The notes under the pieces: model-generated | Seen by the model: only the letters and a program-made list of their open reading frames with translations | What the model was told of the DNA's origin: nothing | Databases searched by the model: none | Program-made: the position numbers and the translations under genes | Origin: Planktosalinus sp963977065 | Lineage (GTDB): Bacteria; Bacteroidota; Bacteroidia; Flavobacteriales; Flavobacteriaceae | DNA: 64,000 bases | Assembly (NCBI GenBank): GCA_963977065.1 | Contig: CAXBNF010000002.1 | Location: forward strand, 186,001-250,000 | Direction of reading: 5' to 3' | Shown here: positions 18,323 through 25,133 of the stretch, one piece after another | How the letters are laid out: every line of letters begins with the position of its first letter | Numbering within the stretch: the stretch's first letter is position 1

Positions 18323-19468
18323 TTAAAATCTACTTTTTGCTTCATTTATTTTTTCTTCAGAAACACATAAGGAAAACCGAATGTATCCCTCTCCCAGACT
18401 TCCAAAAACGGTACCCGGACTGATAAATATATTTTTTTCAATGAGAATTTTTTCAATAAAAACCTCTGCAGATTTATTTGATGAGGGTAGTTTTGCCCAT
18501 ACAAATAATCCAGATTTGTGTTTTTCATAAGTGCAACCCATAAGGGTGACTAAATTATAAATCAAGTCTCTTCTTGTTTTATAGATTTCATTTTGAGAAG
18601 CAAACCATTCTTCATTAAGTTTCAATGCTGCAACAGCACCTTTTTGAAGAGGGTAAAACATACCGCTATCCATATTGCTCTTTACTTTTAAAATCGCATC
18701 TAAGAATGTTGATTTTCCCAGAACCATTCCAATGCGCCATCCGGACATGTTGAACGTTTTACTCAATGAATTAAGCTCCAATGCAACCTCTTTTGCCCCG
18801 GGCATAGAAAGTAAAGAACCCTTTTTCTCATTTAAAATAAATCCATAAGGATTGTCATTGATCAAAAGTATGTTGTGTTTTTTTGCAAAAGCAATGAGCT
18901 CTTCAAAAATTTCATTTGTTGCAAGGGCACCCGTGGGCATATGAGGATAGCTCAACCACATCAACTTCACCCGACTCAAATCCTGTTTCTCTATTTCCTC
19001 TAGATTTGGCAACCAGTTTTGTTCCTGATGTAAATCATAGTACAAAGGGGTGGCTCCAACGAGTTTTGTCACCGATGCATAGGTAGGGTAACCTGGATTT
19101 GGAATCAAAACGGCATCTCCTTCATTTAAAAATGCCATAGAGATGTGCATAATCCCTTCTTTAGAACCCATGAGAGGTAAAATTTCAGAGTTGGGTTCCA
19201 ATGTTACTTGAAAGTGATTTTGGTAAAAATCGGCCATCGCCACTCGCAACTCAGGTATCCCTTGATAGCTTTGGTACTGATGTGCCTGCTCATCAAAAAG
19301 TGCTTGTTGCATAGCAGTGATAACCTCTTTTGGAGGGCTCAAATCTGGGCTTCCCACACCTAAATTGATAATGGGCTTACCGGCGTTGAGCATTTGTCTC
19401 ACTTGCCGTAATTTTTGCGAAAAGTAGTACTCTTCAAAAGTGCTTAATCGTTTTGCTGTTTCTATCAT
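18323..19468 (-). CDS. PLP-dependent class I/II aminotransferase, probably aromatic
   Basis: 381 residues, fold type I. Cofactor-binding segments: LGVGSPDLSPP near 37-47, NPGYPTYASVTK near 123, NDNPYGFI near 203 and the lysine motif SLSKTFNMSGWRIG near 233-246. Its position between pheA and tyrA, overlapping pheA by four bases (ATGA), points to the last step of Phe and Tyr synthesis (phenylpyruvate and 4-hydroxyphenylpyruvate). A prephenate or aspartate transaminase role cannot be excluded from sequence alone. Confidence 0.85.
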   Translation of the reverse strand: MIETAKRLSTFEEYYFSQKLRQVRQMLNAGKPIINLGVGSPDLSPPKEVITAMQQALFDEQAHQYQSYQGIPELRVAMADFYQNHFQVTLEPNSEILPLMGSKEGIMHISMAFLNEGDAVLIPNPGYPTYASVTKLVGATPLYYDLHQEQNWLPNLEEIEKQDLSRVKLMWLSYPHMPTGALATNEIFEELIAFAKKHNILLINDNPYGFILNEKKGSLLSMPGAKEVALELNSLSKTFNMSGWRIGMVLGKSTFLDAILKVKSNMDSGMFYPLQKGAVAALKLNEEWFASQNEIYKTRRDLIYNLVTLMGCTYEKHKSGLFVWAKLPSSNKSAEVFIEKILIEKNIFISPGTVFGSLGEGYIRFSLCVSEEKINEAKSRF

Positions 19469-20307
19469 CGGTTTCCACTTTTGTAAGTTCCCAGTACCTT
19501 AAATTGGGAGGTTAAAATTTCCAATTCGTGTTTTGCTTTTTCAAAATGAGTGTAGTTCTCAAAAGTAACATCCACAAAAAATACATACTGAAAAGGTATT
19601 TCAATATTGGGAAGCGACTGTATTTTTGTGAGATTCATATTGCAATTGTTCATCACGTTGAGAACTGTTGCCAAACTTCCCTGTGTGTGCTCCAACTTAA
19701 ATTTTAAAGACGCCTTGTTAATAGTTTCGTTTTTGATCGCTCCCGGCGAATTGCTCAACACTACAAATCGGGTTTGGTTGTTTTTTACGGTGTTTATACC
19801 ATAGGATAAAATTTCCAAACCGTACAATTTGGCTGCATGACTTCCGGCGATAGCCGCGATATTTTTGAGTTGATTTTCCTGTATGTATTTGGCAGAAGCA
19901 GCGGTATCCTCACTTTCAACCAATTTAAGTTGAGGCTGTTTTCTGAAAAATCCCTCACATTGCAATAAAGCCATAGGGTGAGAATGCACTTCTTTAATAT
20001 CAGAAAATGACTGGCCCTTTAATGCCATCAAATTCATTTCAATATTGATGTAGTGCTCACCAATTATATGTAATTTGTTTTGATCAATCAATGCAAAGTT
20101 GGGCAATATAGCTCCCGCAATGGAATTTTCTATGGCCATTACCGCCTTTTGAGTTTTTTGTGTTGCCAATCCTTGAACAAGTTGCCTGAAGGACATACAC
20201 TCCTCTAAAGCATCTTCCTGTAAACCCGGAAACACCTCCAAAGCCACTTGGTGGTGAAAAGAACCCAATATGCCTTGAATGGCCACTTTTTGTAAAACGT
20301 CTATCAT
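19465..20307 (-). CDS. pheA: Prephenate dehydratase with C-terminal ACT domain
   Basis: 280 residues from the ATG at 20307 (MIDVLQKVAIQGILGSFHHQ). It converts prephenate to phenylpyruvate. The catalytic domain has MAIENSIAG near 58-66 and NQTRFVVLS near 178-186, where TRF is the catalytic signature. The ACT domain starts near 205, with GSLATVLN (210-217). The usual ESRP effector motif reads QSLP (230-233), so Phe feedback may differ. A TTG four codons upstream also opens the frame, but lies at the end of the terminator T tract and is unlikely. First gene after the attenuator. Confidence 0.93.
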   Translation of the reverse strand: MIDVLQKVAIQGILGSFHHQVALEVFPGLQEDALEECMSFRQLVQGLATQKTQKAVMAIENSIAGAILPNFALIDQNKLHIIGEHYINIEMNLMALKGQSFSDIKEVHSHPMALLQCEGFFRKQPQLKLVESEDTAASAKYIQENQLKNIAAIAGSHAAKLYGLEILSYGINTVKNNQTRFVVLSNSPGAIKNETINKASLKFKLEHTQGSLATVLNVMNNCNMNLTKIQSLPNIEIPFQYVFFVDVTFENYTHFEKAKHELEILTSQFKVLGTYKSGNR

Positions 20308-20317
20308 AATTGTATCC

Positions 20318-20347
20318 AAAAAAAAATCCCGAAAAAATTTCGGGATT
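20318..20347 (-). terminator. Attenuator terminator in front of pheA
   Basis: On the minus strand AATCCCGAAA, loop TTT, TTTCGGGATT, then a T tract continuing from the 3' arm (20326-20318). The perfect 10-bp stem ends only about 10 bases before the pheA ATG. With no gene end just upstream except the leader peptide, its purpose must be premature termination. Confidence 0.88.
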
Positions 20348-20372
20348 GTATTGTTAGTTTTTTGATTTTTAT

Positions 20373-20462
20373 TTATTCATCATAACACAATAACAATCCC
20401 GCTTTTTTCCAGTAGAAAAAAGTAAAGAAGCTGTTATAATAAAAGAAATGATATGTCGCCAT
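20373..20462 (-). CDS. Leader peptide of the pheA operon (29 aa, Phe/Tyr-rich)
   Basis: ATG at 20462, TAA at 20375-20373. Residues 6-18 read FFYYNSFFTFFYW. In all the peptide has six Phe, five Tyr and one Trp among 29 residues. It ends 26 bases before the attenuator stem and 66 bases before the pheA ATG. A random AT-rich stretch would not be expected to place such a cluster directly before an antiterminator/terminator pair. Its product is presumably not functional; translation itself is the sensor. Confidence 0.85.
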   Translation of the reverse strand: MATYHFFYYNSFFTFFYWKKAGLLLCYDE

Positions 20463-20507
20463 CTAGCTGTTATGATTTGATTTGGCTAATATAGAAAAAA
20501 TAGAATT

Positions 20508-20515
20508 CAAAAATA
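20508..20515 (-). promoter_or_regulatory. Possible -7 box of the pheA leader
   Basis: TATTTTTG on the minus strand matches TAnnTTTG and would start RNA about 40 bases before the leader ATG. A second candidate, TATATTAG, is at 20493-20486. Neither has a convincing TTG at the usual distance. Confidence 0.35.
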
Positions 20516-20570
20516 CTTTTTCAAAAAAAAAGTAGTTTTTATATATATATATCTTCAAGCGAAATTAATT

Positions 20571-20578
20571 TATCTTTG
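20571..20578 (+). promoter_or_regulatory. -7 box of gldA
   Basis: TATCTTTG matches TAnnTTTG; its G is 14 bases before the gldA ATG. No clear -33 TTG is seen; the upstream stretch is an AT-repeat tract (20541-20552). Confidence 0.4.
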
Positions 20579-20591
20579 TCAAAAAGCCACT

Positions 20592-21497
20592 ATGTCAATA
20601 CAGGTCGAAAACATTTCAAAAAAATATGGCGATCAAAACGCCTTGACTGGTGTTTCCTTTGAAGTCAAAAAAGGAGAAATTGTTGGGTTTTTGGGCCCCA
20701 ACGGTGCCGGCAAATCGACCCTGATGAAAATCCTCACCACTTATATTCCAGCTACTGAAGGCAGTGCTTCTGTCAATGGTTTTTCAGTAACCGAAAACAA
20801 AAAGGAAGTCCAAAAAAGTGTTGGTTATTTGCCGGAACACAACCCCTTGTACCTCGATATGTATGTGCGCGAGTACCTGCGTTTTAATGCTTCAATCTAT
20901 AAAGTCTCAAAAAGTAATGTAGAAGAAGTCATTGAACAAACCGGACTCACCTCTGAAGCCCATAAAAAAATTAGTGCGCTTTCCAAAGGCTATCGCCAGC
21001 GAGTGGGACTTGCAAATGCACTTCTCCACAATCCTGACGTTTTGATACTCGATGAGCCCACCACCGGTCTGGATCCCAACCAGATTGTTGAAATAAGAAA
21101 CCTCATTAAAAACGCCGGTAAGGAAAAAACAGTTTTTCTTTCCACACATATTATGCAGGAAGTCGAAGCCATTTGTGACCGGGTGATTATTATTAACAAG
21201 GGAACTATTGTAGCCGATAAAAAAATGAATGATTTGAAAGATTCTAAAGTTCAAATCATAGAAGTAGAATTTGACTACCGGCTAGAAGAGGTGGCCTTAC
21301 AACAACTTCCCAAAATTAAACAGGTGAATAACACTCACGATTTTATCTACTCACTCACTTTTGATACTGAGAAAGACATGCGCTCTGCGGTGTTTGACTT
21401 TGCCCATGACAACGGACTCAAAATTTTGCAACTCAATACTAAGAATAAGAATCTGGAGGAGTTGTTCAGAGAGTTGACAGAGCATATCGAAAGATAA
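20592..21497 (+). CDS. gldA: Gliding motility ABC transporter ATP-binding subunit GldA
   Basis: 301 residues, one ABC ATPase. Walker A GPNGAGKST near 38-46, signature LSKGYRQRVGLANAL near 133-147, Walker B VLILDEPTTGLDP near 153, and the H-loop STHIMQEVEAICDR near 189. The N-terminus SIQVENISKKYGDQ and the strongly conserved YLPEHNPLYLDMYVREYL are what I know from GldA of Flavobacterium, where GldA works with the permeases GldF and GldG in gliding. gldF and gldG are not in this window, as in other species where gldA is separate. Genes in many non-gliding Flavobacteriia are also kept. Confidence 0.88.
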   Translation: MSIQVENISKKYGDQNALTGVSFEVKKGEIVGFLGPNGAGKSTLMKILTTYIPATEGSASVNGFSVTENKKEVQKSVGYLPEHNPLYLDMYVREYLRFNASIYKVSKSNVEEVIEQTGLTSEAHKKISALSKGYRQRVGLANALLHNPDVLILDEPTTGLDPNQIVEIRNLIKNAGKEKTVFLSTHIMQEVEAICDRVIIINKGTIVADKKMNDLKDSKVQIIEVEFDYRLEEVALQQLPKIKQVNNTHDFIYSLTFDTEKDMRSAVFDFAHDNGLKILQLNTKNKNLEELFRELTEHIER

Positions 21498-21548
21498 TAT
21501 GTCTCTCTTTAGCTATAATAGTAAGCCCTTCTAACAGGTTTATTCTAT

Positions 21549-21899
21549 TTAATGCTCATTTACCACTGCTTCATCCCGATACTTGCAACAAGCGTGAACA
21601 CTGTTATAAGCTTCTTCCGTAGCCGTTATTTTTTCGGTGTCATGGCCCACGTCTGCAACCCGTTGGTGAATCGTGTCCAAAGTGGTTTTTCGCTCGTCAT
21701 AAATAAGGGCAAGCATATGCGTTTGCACATTCCATACTGCAGATTTTACCCCTTTGGTTTTGATGGCGGCTTTTTCAATCCTTTCCTTGCACATCATGCA
21801 AACACCATCTACTTCAATTGTGGCTTTGGCATTTTTATCTTGTGCCTGAAGTTGTACTCCAAACATAAGGATCACTGCAATTATTACAATTTTTCTCAT
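21549..21899 (-). CDS. Exported heavy-metal-associated (HMA) domain protein with Cys-Cys tail
   Basis: 116 residues. A signal peptide (KIVIIAVILMFGVQLQAQ) is followed by one ferredoxin-like HMA domain (about 25-92) with metal-binding C34-MM-C37, then a short tail holding the pair C104-C105 (EEAYNSVHACCKYRD). It should bind Cu(I) or a similar soft metal in the periplasm. The tail pattern EEAY...CC..Y recurs in the HMA lipoprotein at 30937-31386. Last gene of the TonB receptor operon, converging on gldA. The metal is inferred from the island context. Confidence 0.85.
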   Translation of the reverse strand: MRKIVIIAVILMFGVQLQAQDKNAKATIEVDGVCMMCKERIEKAAIKTKGVKSAVWNVQTHMLALIYDERKTTLDTIHQRVADVGHDTEKITATEEAYNSVHACCKYRDEAVVNEH

Positions 21900-21942
21900 A
21901 ATTTTATTTATTTCTTAAATTTAAACAATTTTCTACTTTCCA

Positions 21943-21991
21943 CTTCTAACTTCTAACTTCTAACTTTGTACTTCTAACTTCGTACTTCTAA
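21943..21991. repeat. Seven tandem heptamers (CTTCTAA type)
   Basis: Units at 7-base spacing: CTTCTAA three times, CTTTGTA, CTTCTAA, CTTCGTA, CTTCTAA. They fill the gap between the TonB receptor stop and the HMA gene, just upstream of that gene's start. No hairpin or coding role is seen. Confidence 0.8.
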
Positions 21992-21998
21992 CTTTCCC

Positions 21999-24245
21999 TC
22001 ACATTTTCCATCGCAATCCGGCATAGTACATACTTCCAAAAATGGGGCCATACACCAATGATGTGTCAAAATAAGGTCCAAAAGGGTCATCAGCTCCCAC
22101 TATAGGGTTGTTTTGTCTTACATTGGTAATATTCTCACCTCCCACATAAATCTCAAACTTTGGACTAAACACTCTGGTGATTTGTGCATTCAGCGTATTT
22201 AAATGCGGAGTTCTTTCGCTTACGCGAAAGGCTTCCGGATTTGATAAGGTTGATGGAAAGCGTTGGTCGCTCAACCAGTTGTATGTGACATCAAACTTCC
22301 ACTGTGACCCTTTTTCTGAAAGTTTGGTTTCATAGGCTGCATTGGCAAAAAAACGATGTTTTGGAGTTAGTGGTTTTTGAAGCCTTCCACTTAGATAGTC
22401 TGTCTGTACATCAAAAAGCCTGTATGAAAGTCTAACATCAACACGTTCTGCAGGAGACAGATTTATTTCAGTTTGAAAGCTGTTTGCATAACTGCTTCCG
22501 TCAAGGTTGTAGAACAACACTTGCTGTGGATCTTCCCAATCGACCACAATTTGGTTGACAAAATCGGTACGGTAAAAATCAAAAGTGATGTCTGCATCCC
22601 GGTTAAAAATTCTGAATCCTTGTAAAAACGAAATTCCGTAATTCCAGGCGTCTTCGGCATCAAGCCCATAAAAACGACCGCCAGCGGTAGTCACAAATGA
22701 AATAGTTCTCGCCGAGGAAAACAACTGTTGGTTCTCAGCAAAAATACTGGGGGCACGCACACCTCTTCCGAATGAGCCTTTAAGTGCAGCTTTGTCCCAA
22801 AGTGTATATCGGGCGTGAACACGTGGTGTCACAAAGGTTCCTATCTGGTTGTGGTGATCCAGTCTCACTCCTGCAATGAGATTTAAATTACCCAGATTGT
22901 CAAAACTGTACTCAAAAAATCCGCCAATTGAATTTTCTATTCGAAGGTAGTCTGTATTCCTAACCTGCTCATCATAATAATCAGAAGAAAAACTAATTCC
23001 GGTTTTAAAATTATGTCTGGAATCGCCAATTATTGAACTAAAAATAACATTGGAATAAAAGCTCTTATGGTGAATGTCATACACATTAAACCCATAATAA
23101 GACTCCTGTTTGTGATCGCTGTAAGCCGCCTGTACACCAATGGATTGATAAGGTATTTCAGGGAACACATAGCCCAATTTCAAGGAAGCTTCTGCTCGGT
23201 TTGTGTTTATTTCGCCGCCCCAGGCATTGGTGGTAAATTTATCAGTATCCAGATTGAAATCCACTTGCCCGATTTGCTTTTGGTCTGTCAAATATCTGAT
23301 GTTTAAAAAGCCGACAAAACCGTTTTGGGCATCCATATACTGCCAGCGGTTCATCAGATTGAATTGTTTTGCCAGCGGCATGTCGAGAAAACCATCGTCG
23401 TTACTGTCCATTTTTGCATCGCGCAAGTTGCCGTGTAAATACAAACCGGTGTACCACTTTTCATTCAGTTTAAAATTGAGGTGATTGTTCAACTCATAAC
23501 GTCCGTCATTTCCTGCATAGGCATTTACAAAAAAAGCATCATCTGTAGTCGGTTTTTGCAATTCGGCATTGATTTGCCCGGCTATACTTTCATACCCGTT
23601 AATCACACTTCCCGCGCCTTTGGAAATCTGTATGCTTTCCACCCAGGTTCCGGGGATAAAACTCAACCCATACGACTGCGAGGCCCCACGAATGGAGGGA
23701 ATATTTTCTATGGCAATCAGGGTATAGGGACTGGTTAACCCCAGCATTTTAATCTGCCGATTTCCGGTAAGGGCATCGGGAAAATTCACATCGATGGACG
23801 GATTGGTTTCAAAGCTTTCTGCCAGGTTACAGCATGCTGCTTTGAGTAATTCGGCGCTGCTAACATTCGTGACATTTTGCGCTTCCAAATAAGACCGAAA
23901 GCTGGTTTGCTTCCGGTTTTGGATGACCACTTCGTCCAGCGTGCCTTCCGGTAGCAACCAATGCCTGATAAAGCCAGGTTCTGTTACAGAAAGGGTGTCT
24001 GTTTTATAGCCCACATAGCTCACAATCAGTTTGCGGTATTCATTTTTGTAGGGCAATTCAAATGCGCCGTTAAAGTCTGTGATGGTTCCTGTTTGTGTTC
24101 CTTCCCAATAGATATTGGCTCCTGAGAGCGGAACGTTTTTGTCCGGCTCCGAGCCTTCATATATAACTCCTGTAACTTTTTCTTGTGCTTGTATAATCTG
24201 CACATACAGGTAAACAGCCAAAAGTAAAAATCGATGATAGTGCAT
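21999..24245 (-). CDS. TonB-dependent outer-membrane receptor of the metal island
   Basis: 748 residues. Signal peptide (about 1-20), a carboxypeptidase-regulatory-like beta domain (about 22-105, with GTITDFNGAFELPY), a plug (about 110-235), and a 22-strand barrel ending in an aromatic C-terminus (YYAGLRWKM). The plug contains an unusual Cys-Cys pair (KAACCNLAESFETN, residues 138-139), which recalls the Cys pairs of the neighbouring small metal proteins. Energised by TonB, it probably imports a metal or metal chelate; neighbours suggest copper, but the ligand is not readable. It follows the HYC_CC_PP gene by 66 bases. Confidence 0.87.
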   Translation of the reverse strand: MHYHRFLLLAVYLYVQIIQAQEKVTGVIYEGSEPDKNVPLSGANIYWEGTQTGTITDFNGAFELPYKNEYRKLIVSYVGYKTDTLSVTEPGFIRHWLLPEGTLDEVVIQNRKQTSFRSYLEAQNVTNVSSAELLKAACCNLAESFETNPSIDVNFPDALTGNRQIKMLGLTSPYTLIAIENIPSIRGASQSYGLSFIPGTWVESIQISKGAGSVINGYESIAGQINAELQKPTTDDAFFVNAYAGNDGRYELNNHLNFKLNEKWYTGLYLHGNLRDAKMDSNDDGFLDMPLAKQFNLMNRWQYMDAQNGFVGFLNIRYLTDQKQIGQVDFNLDTDKFTTNAWGGEINTNRAEASLKLGYVFPEIPYQSIGVQAAYSDHKQESYYGFNVYDIHHKSFYSNVIFSSIIGDSRHNFKTGISFSSDYYDEQVRNTDYLRIENSIGGFFEYSFDNLGNLNLIAGVRLDHHNQIGTFVTPRVHARYTLWDKAALKGSFGRGVRAPSIFAENQQLFSSARTISFVTTAGGRFYGLDAEDAWNYGISFLQGFRIFNRDADITFDFYRTDFVNQIVVDWEDPQQVLFYNLDGSSYANSFQTEINLSPAERVDVRLSYRLFDVQTDYLSGRLQKPLTPKHRFFANAAYETKLSEKGSQWKFDVTYNWLSDQRFPSTLSNPEAFRVSERTPHLNTLNAQITRVFSPKFEIYVGGENITNVRQNNPIVGADDPFGPYFDTSLVYGPIFGSMYYAGLRWKM

Positions 24246-24311
24246 ATTCTAAATTTAAATGAAAATAAATTCGCGTAGGGCGAAAAATAGTCTCGATGCA
24301 TTTAGAAAATG

Positions 24312-24713
24312 CTAAATCAAATAGGTTTGATAAAGGGCCAGCGTGTCAGAAGACCTGTCTGGTGGAGTGTAAAAAACAAAATGGTATTGTTCTTTTAAAA
24401 AGGAAACTGATTCAATTAAAAAAGGGGCTTCAGAAGTAACAAAAAGCTGGATTTCCAAAGAAGCATAGGAGCTTTTTCCGGAAAACTCTTTATCGGTTTG
24501 GATTTGAAAATAGGTGTCTGAGCAGCAATCGTCTTCTGCCGGGTTGTTTTCACAAGCATCATCAGCCTCCACCTCAGCACAACTCATGGTTTCAAAACCA
24601 AGAGCCAATGATTTGTCCACCACCACCCCTTCACAAAAGTGCTGTCCATAGGTCAAACCTGTAGTGCTTAGCAACAGTAAGAGCGACAATAGTATGGAGA
24701 TGGTTTTTTGCAT
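24312..24713 (-). CDS. HYC_CC_PP family small exported protein (copy 1)
   Basis: 133 residues from the ATG at 24713 (MQKTISILLSLLLLLSTTG), giving a proper signal peptide; the frame stays open for 36 more codons upstream, but these add no domain. Family marks are in order: HFC at 25-27, CC at 63-64 and PP at 117-118. Other cysteines (45, 54) make a Cys-rich acidic core. The family has no assigned function that I know. Here it leads an operon with a TonB receptor and an HMA protein, so a periplasmic metal-binding or chaperone role is a reasonable inference. Confidence 0.78.
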   Translation of the reverse strand: MQKTISILLSLLLLLSTTGLTYGQHFCEGVVVDKSLALGFETMSCAEVEADDACENNPAEDDCCSDTYFQIQTDKEFSGKSSYASLEIQLFVTSEAPFLIESVSFLKEQYHFVFYTPPDRSSDTLALYQTYLI

Positions 24714-24721
24714 AGATGTGA

Positions 24722-24740
24722 CAAATTTACAAAATTTTGT
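24722..24740 (-). promoter_or_regulatory. -7 box and 12-bp palindrome before HYC_CC_PP copy 1
   Basis: Minus strand TAAATTTG (24729-24722) ends eight bases before the ATG. Directly upstream is the perfect palindrome ACAAAATTTTGT (24729-24740), placed where a repressor or activator could contact the promoter. Confidence 0.45.
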
Positions 24741-25133
24741 TTGAAAGGAGGTTTTTTTCGTCATACACTCTTTTTGCCACTCTTTTCTCTTTTTGTCACC
24801 CCGACAATGGAGGGGTCGCATATGAGTGAGTACGTGCTGCTGAACTGAAGTGCGTGAACATCAGGACGAGATAAGCTATGCTGAATCTTCGGTTTTCTCA
24901 CTCCGTGTCGTTTAACAAAAACGCCTGAACCATTATTTATCTTTGCTTTTAAATGAATCTAACAATTTTATTATATTTGTTTCAGTCTCCGATTTTTTTT
25001 CATCCTCTAAAGCTTTTTCAGCGAAGGTAGAAAATAAAGGAAGCAATATCCCCCTTTAATTTATGTCCACTTTTACTTTCTGCTTTGTGAAGAAAGGGAT
25101 TGACAGAAACTTAATCAAAAAACAATAACAACT
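24741..25133. repeat. Intergenic region with a degenerate repeat element, copy A
   Basis: This ~390-base gap separates divergent genes. From 24790 it carries TTTTTGTCACCCCG, then GAGGGGTCGCATATGAGTGAG, which reappears in altered form at 27493-27543. The remainder (24860-25133) is AT-rich. No coding frame or convincing promoter for the S41 gene is visible. Confidence 0.6.

Larger units (their letters stand above)
20318..20462 (-). promoter_or_regulatory. Phe/Tyr/Trp-codon transcription attenuator of the pheA operon
   Basis: Three linked parts are seen. A leader peptide ORF (20462-20373) has clustered aromatic codons at 20447-20409. Next, CGGGATTGT at 20401-20393, inside the leader ORF just after those codons, is the exact reverse complement of ACAATCCCG at 20349-20341. 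That second segment is also the 5' arm of the terminator. Pairing of the two (antiterminator) excludes the terminator. Expected logic: when charged tRNA-Phe or tRNA-Tyr is scarce, the ribosome stalls, the antiterminator forms and pheA is transcribed. The design is classical; the mechanism here is inferred. Confidence 0.85.

Noticed and set aside
14888..20307. Separate promoter for rsgA and dtd
   Set aside because: Gaps in the aromatic run are 2-51 bases, and no TTG-TAnnTTTG pair is seen within it.
20308..20319. Earlier TTG start for pheA
   Set aside because: It sits on the terminator T tract; the ATG at 20307 gives the normal N-terminus.
21943..21991. Heptamer array as CRISPR
   Set aside because: Units are 7 bases with no spacers and no cas genes nearby.
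24714..24821. 36-residue N-terminal extension of HYC_CC_PP copy 1
   Set aside because: It would bury the signal peptide and cover the TAAATTTG box and palindrome; the inner ATG is better.
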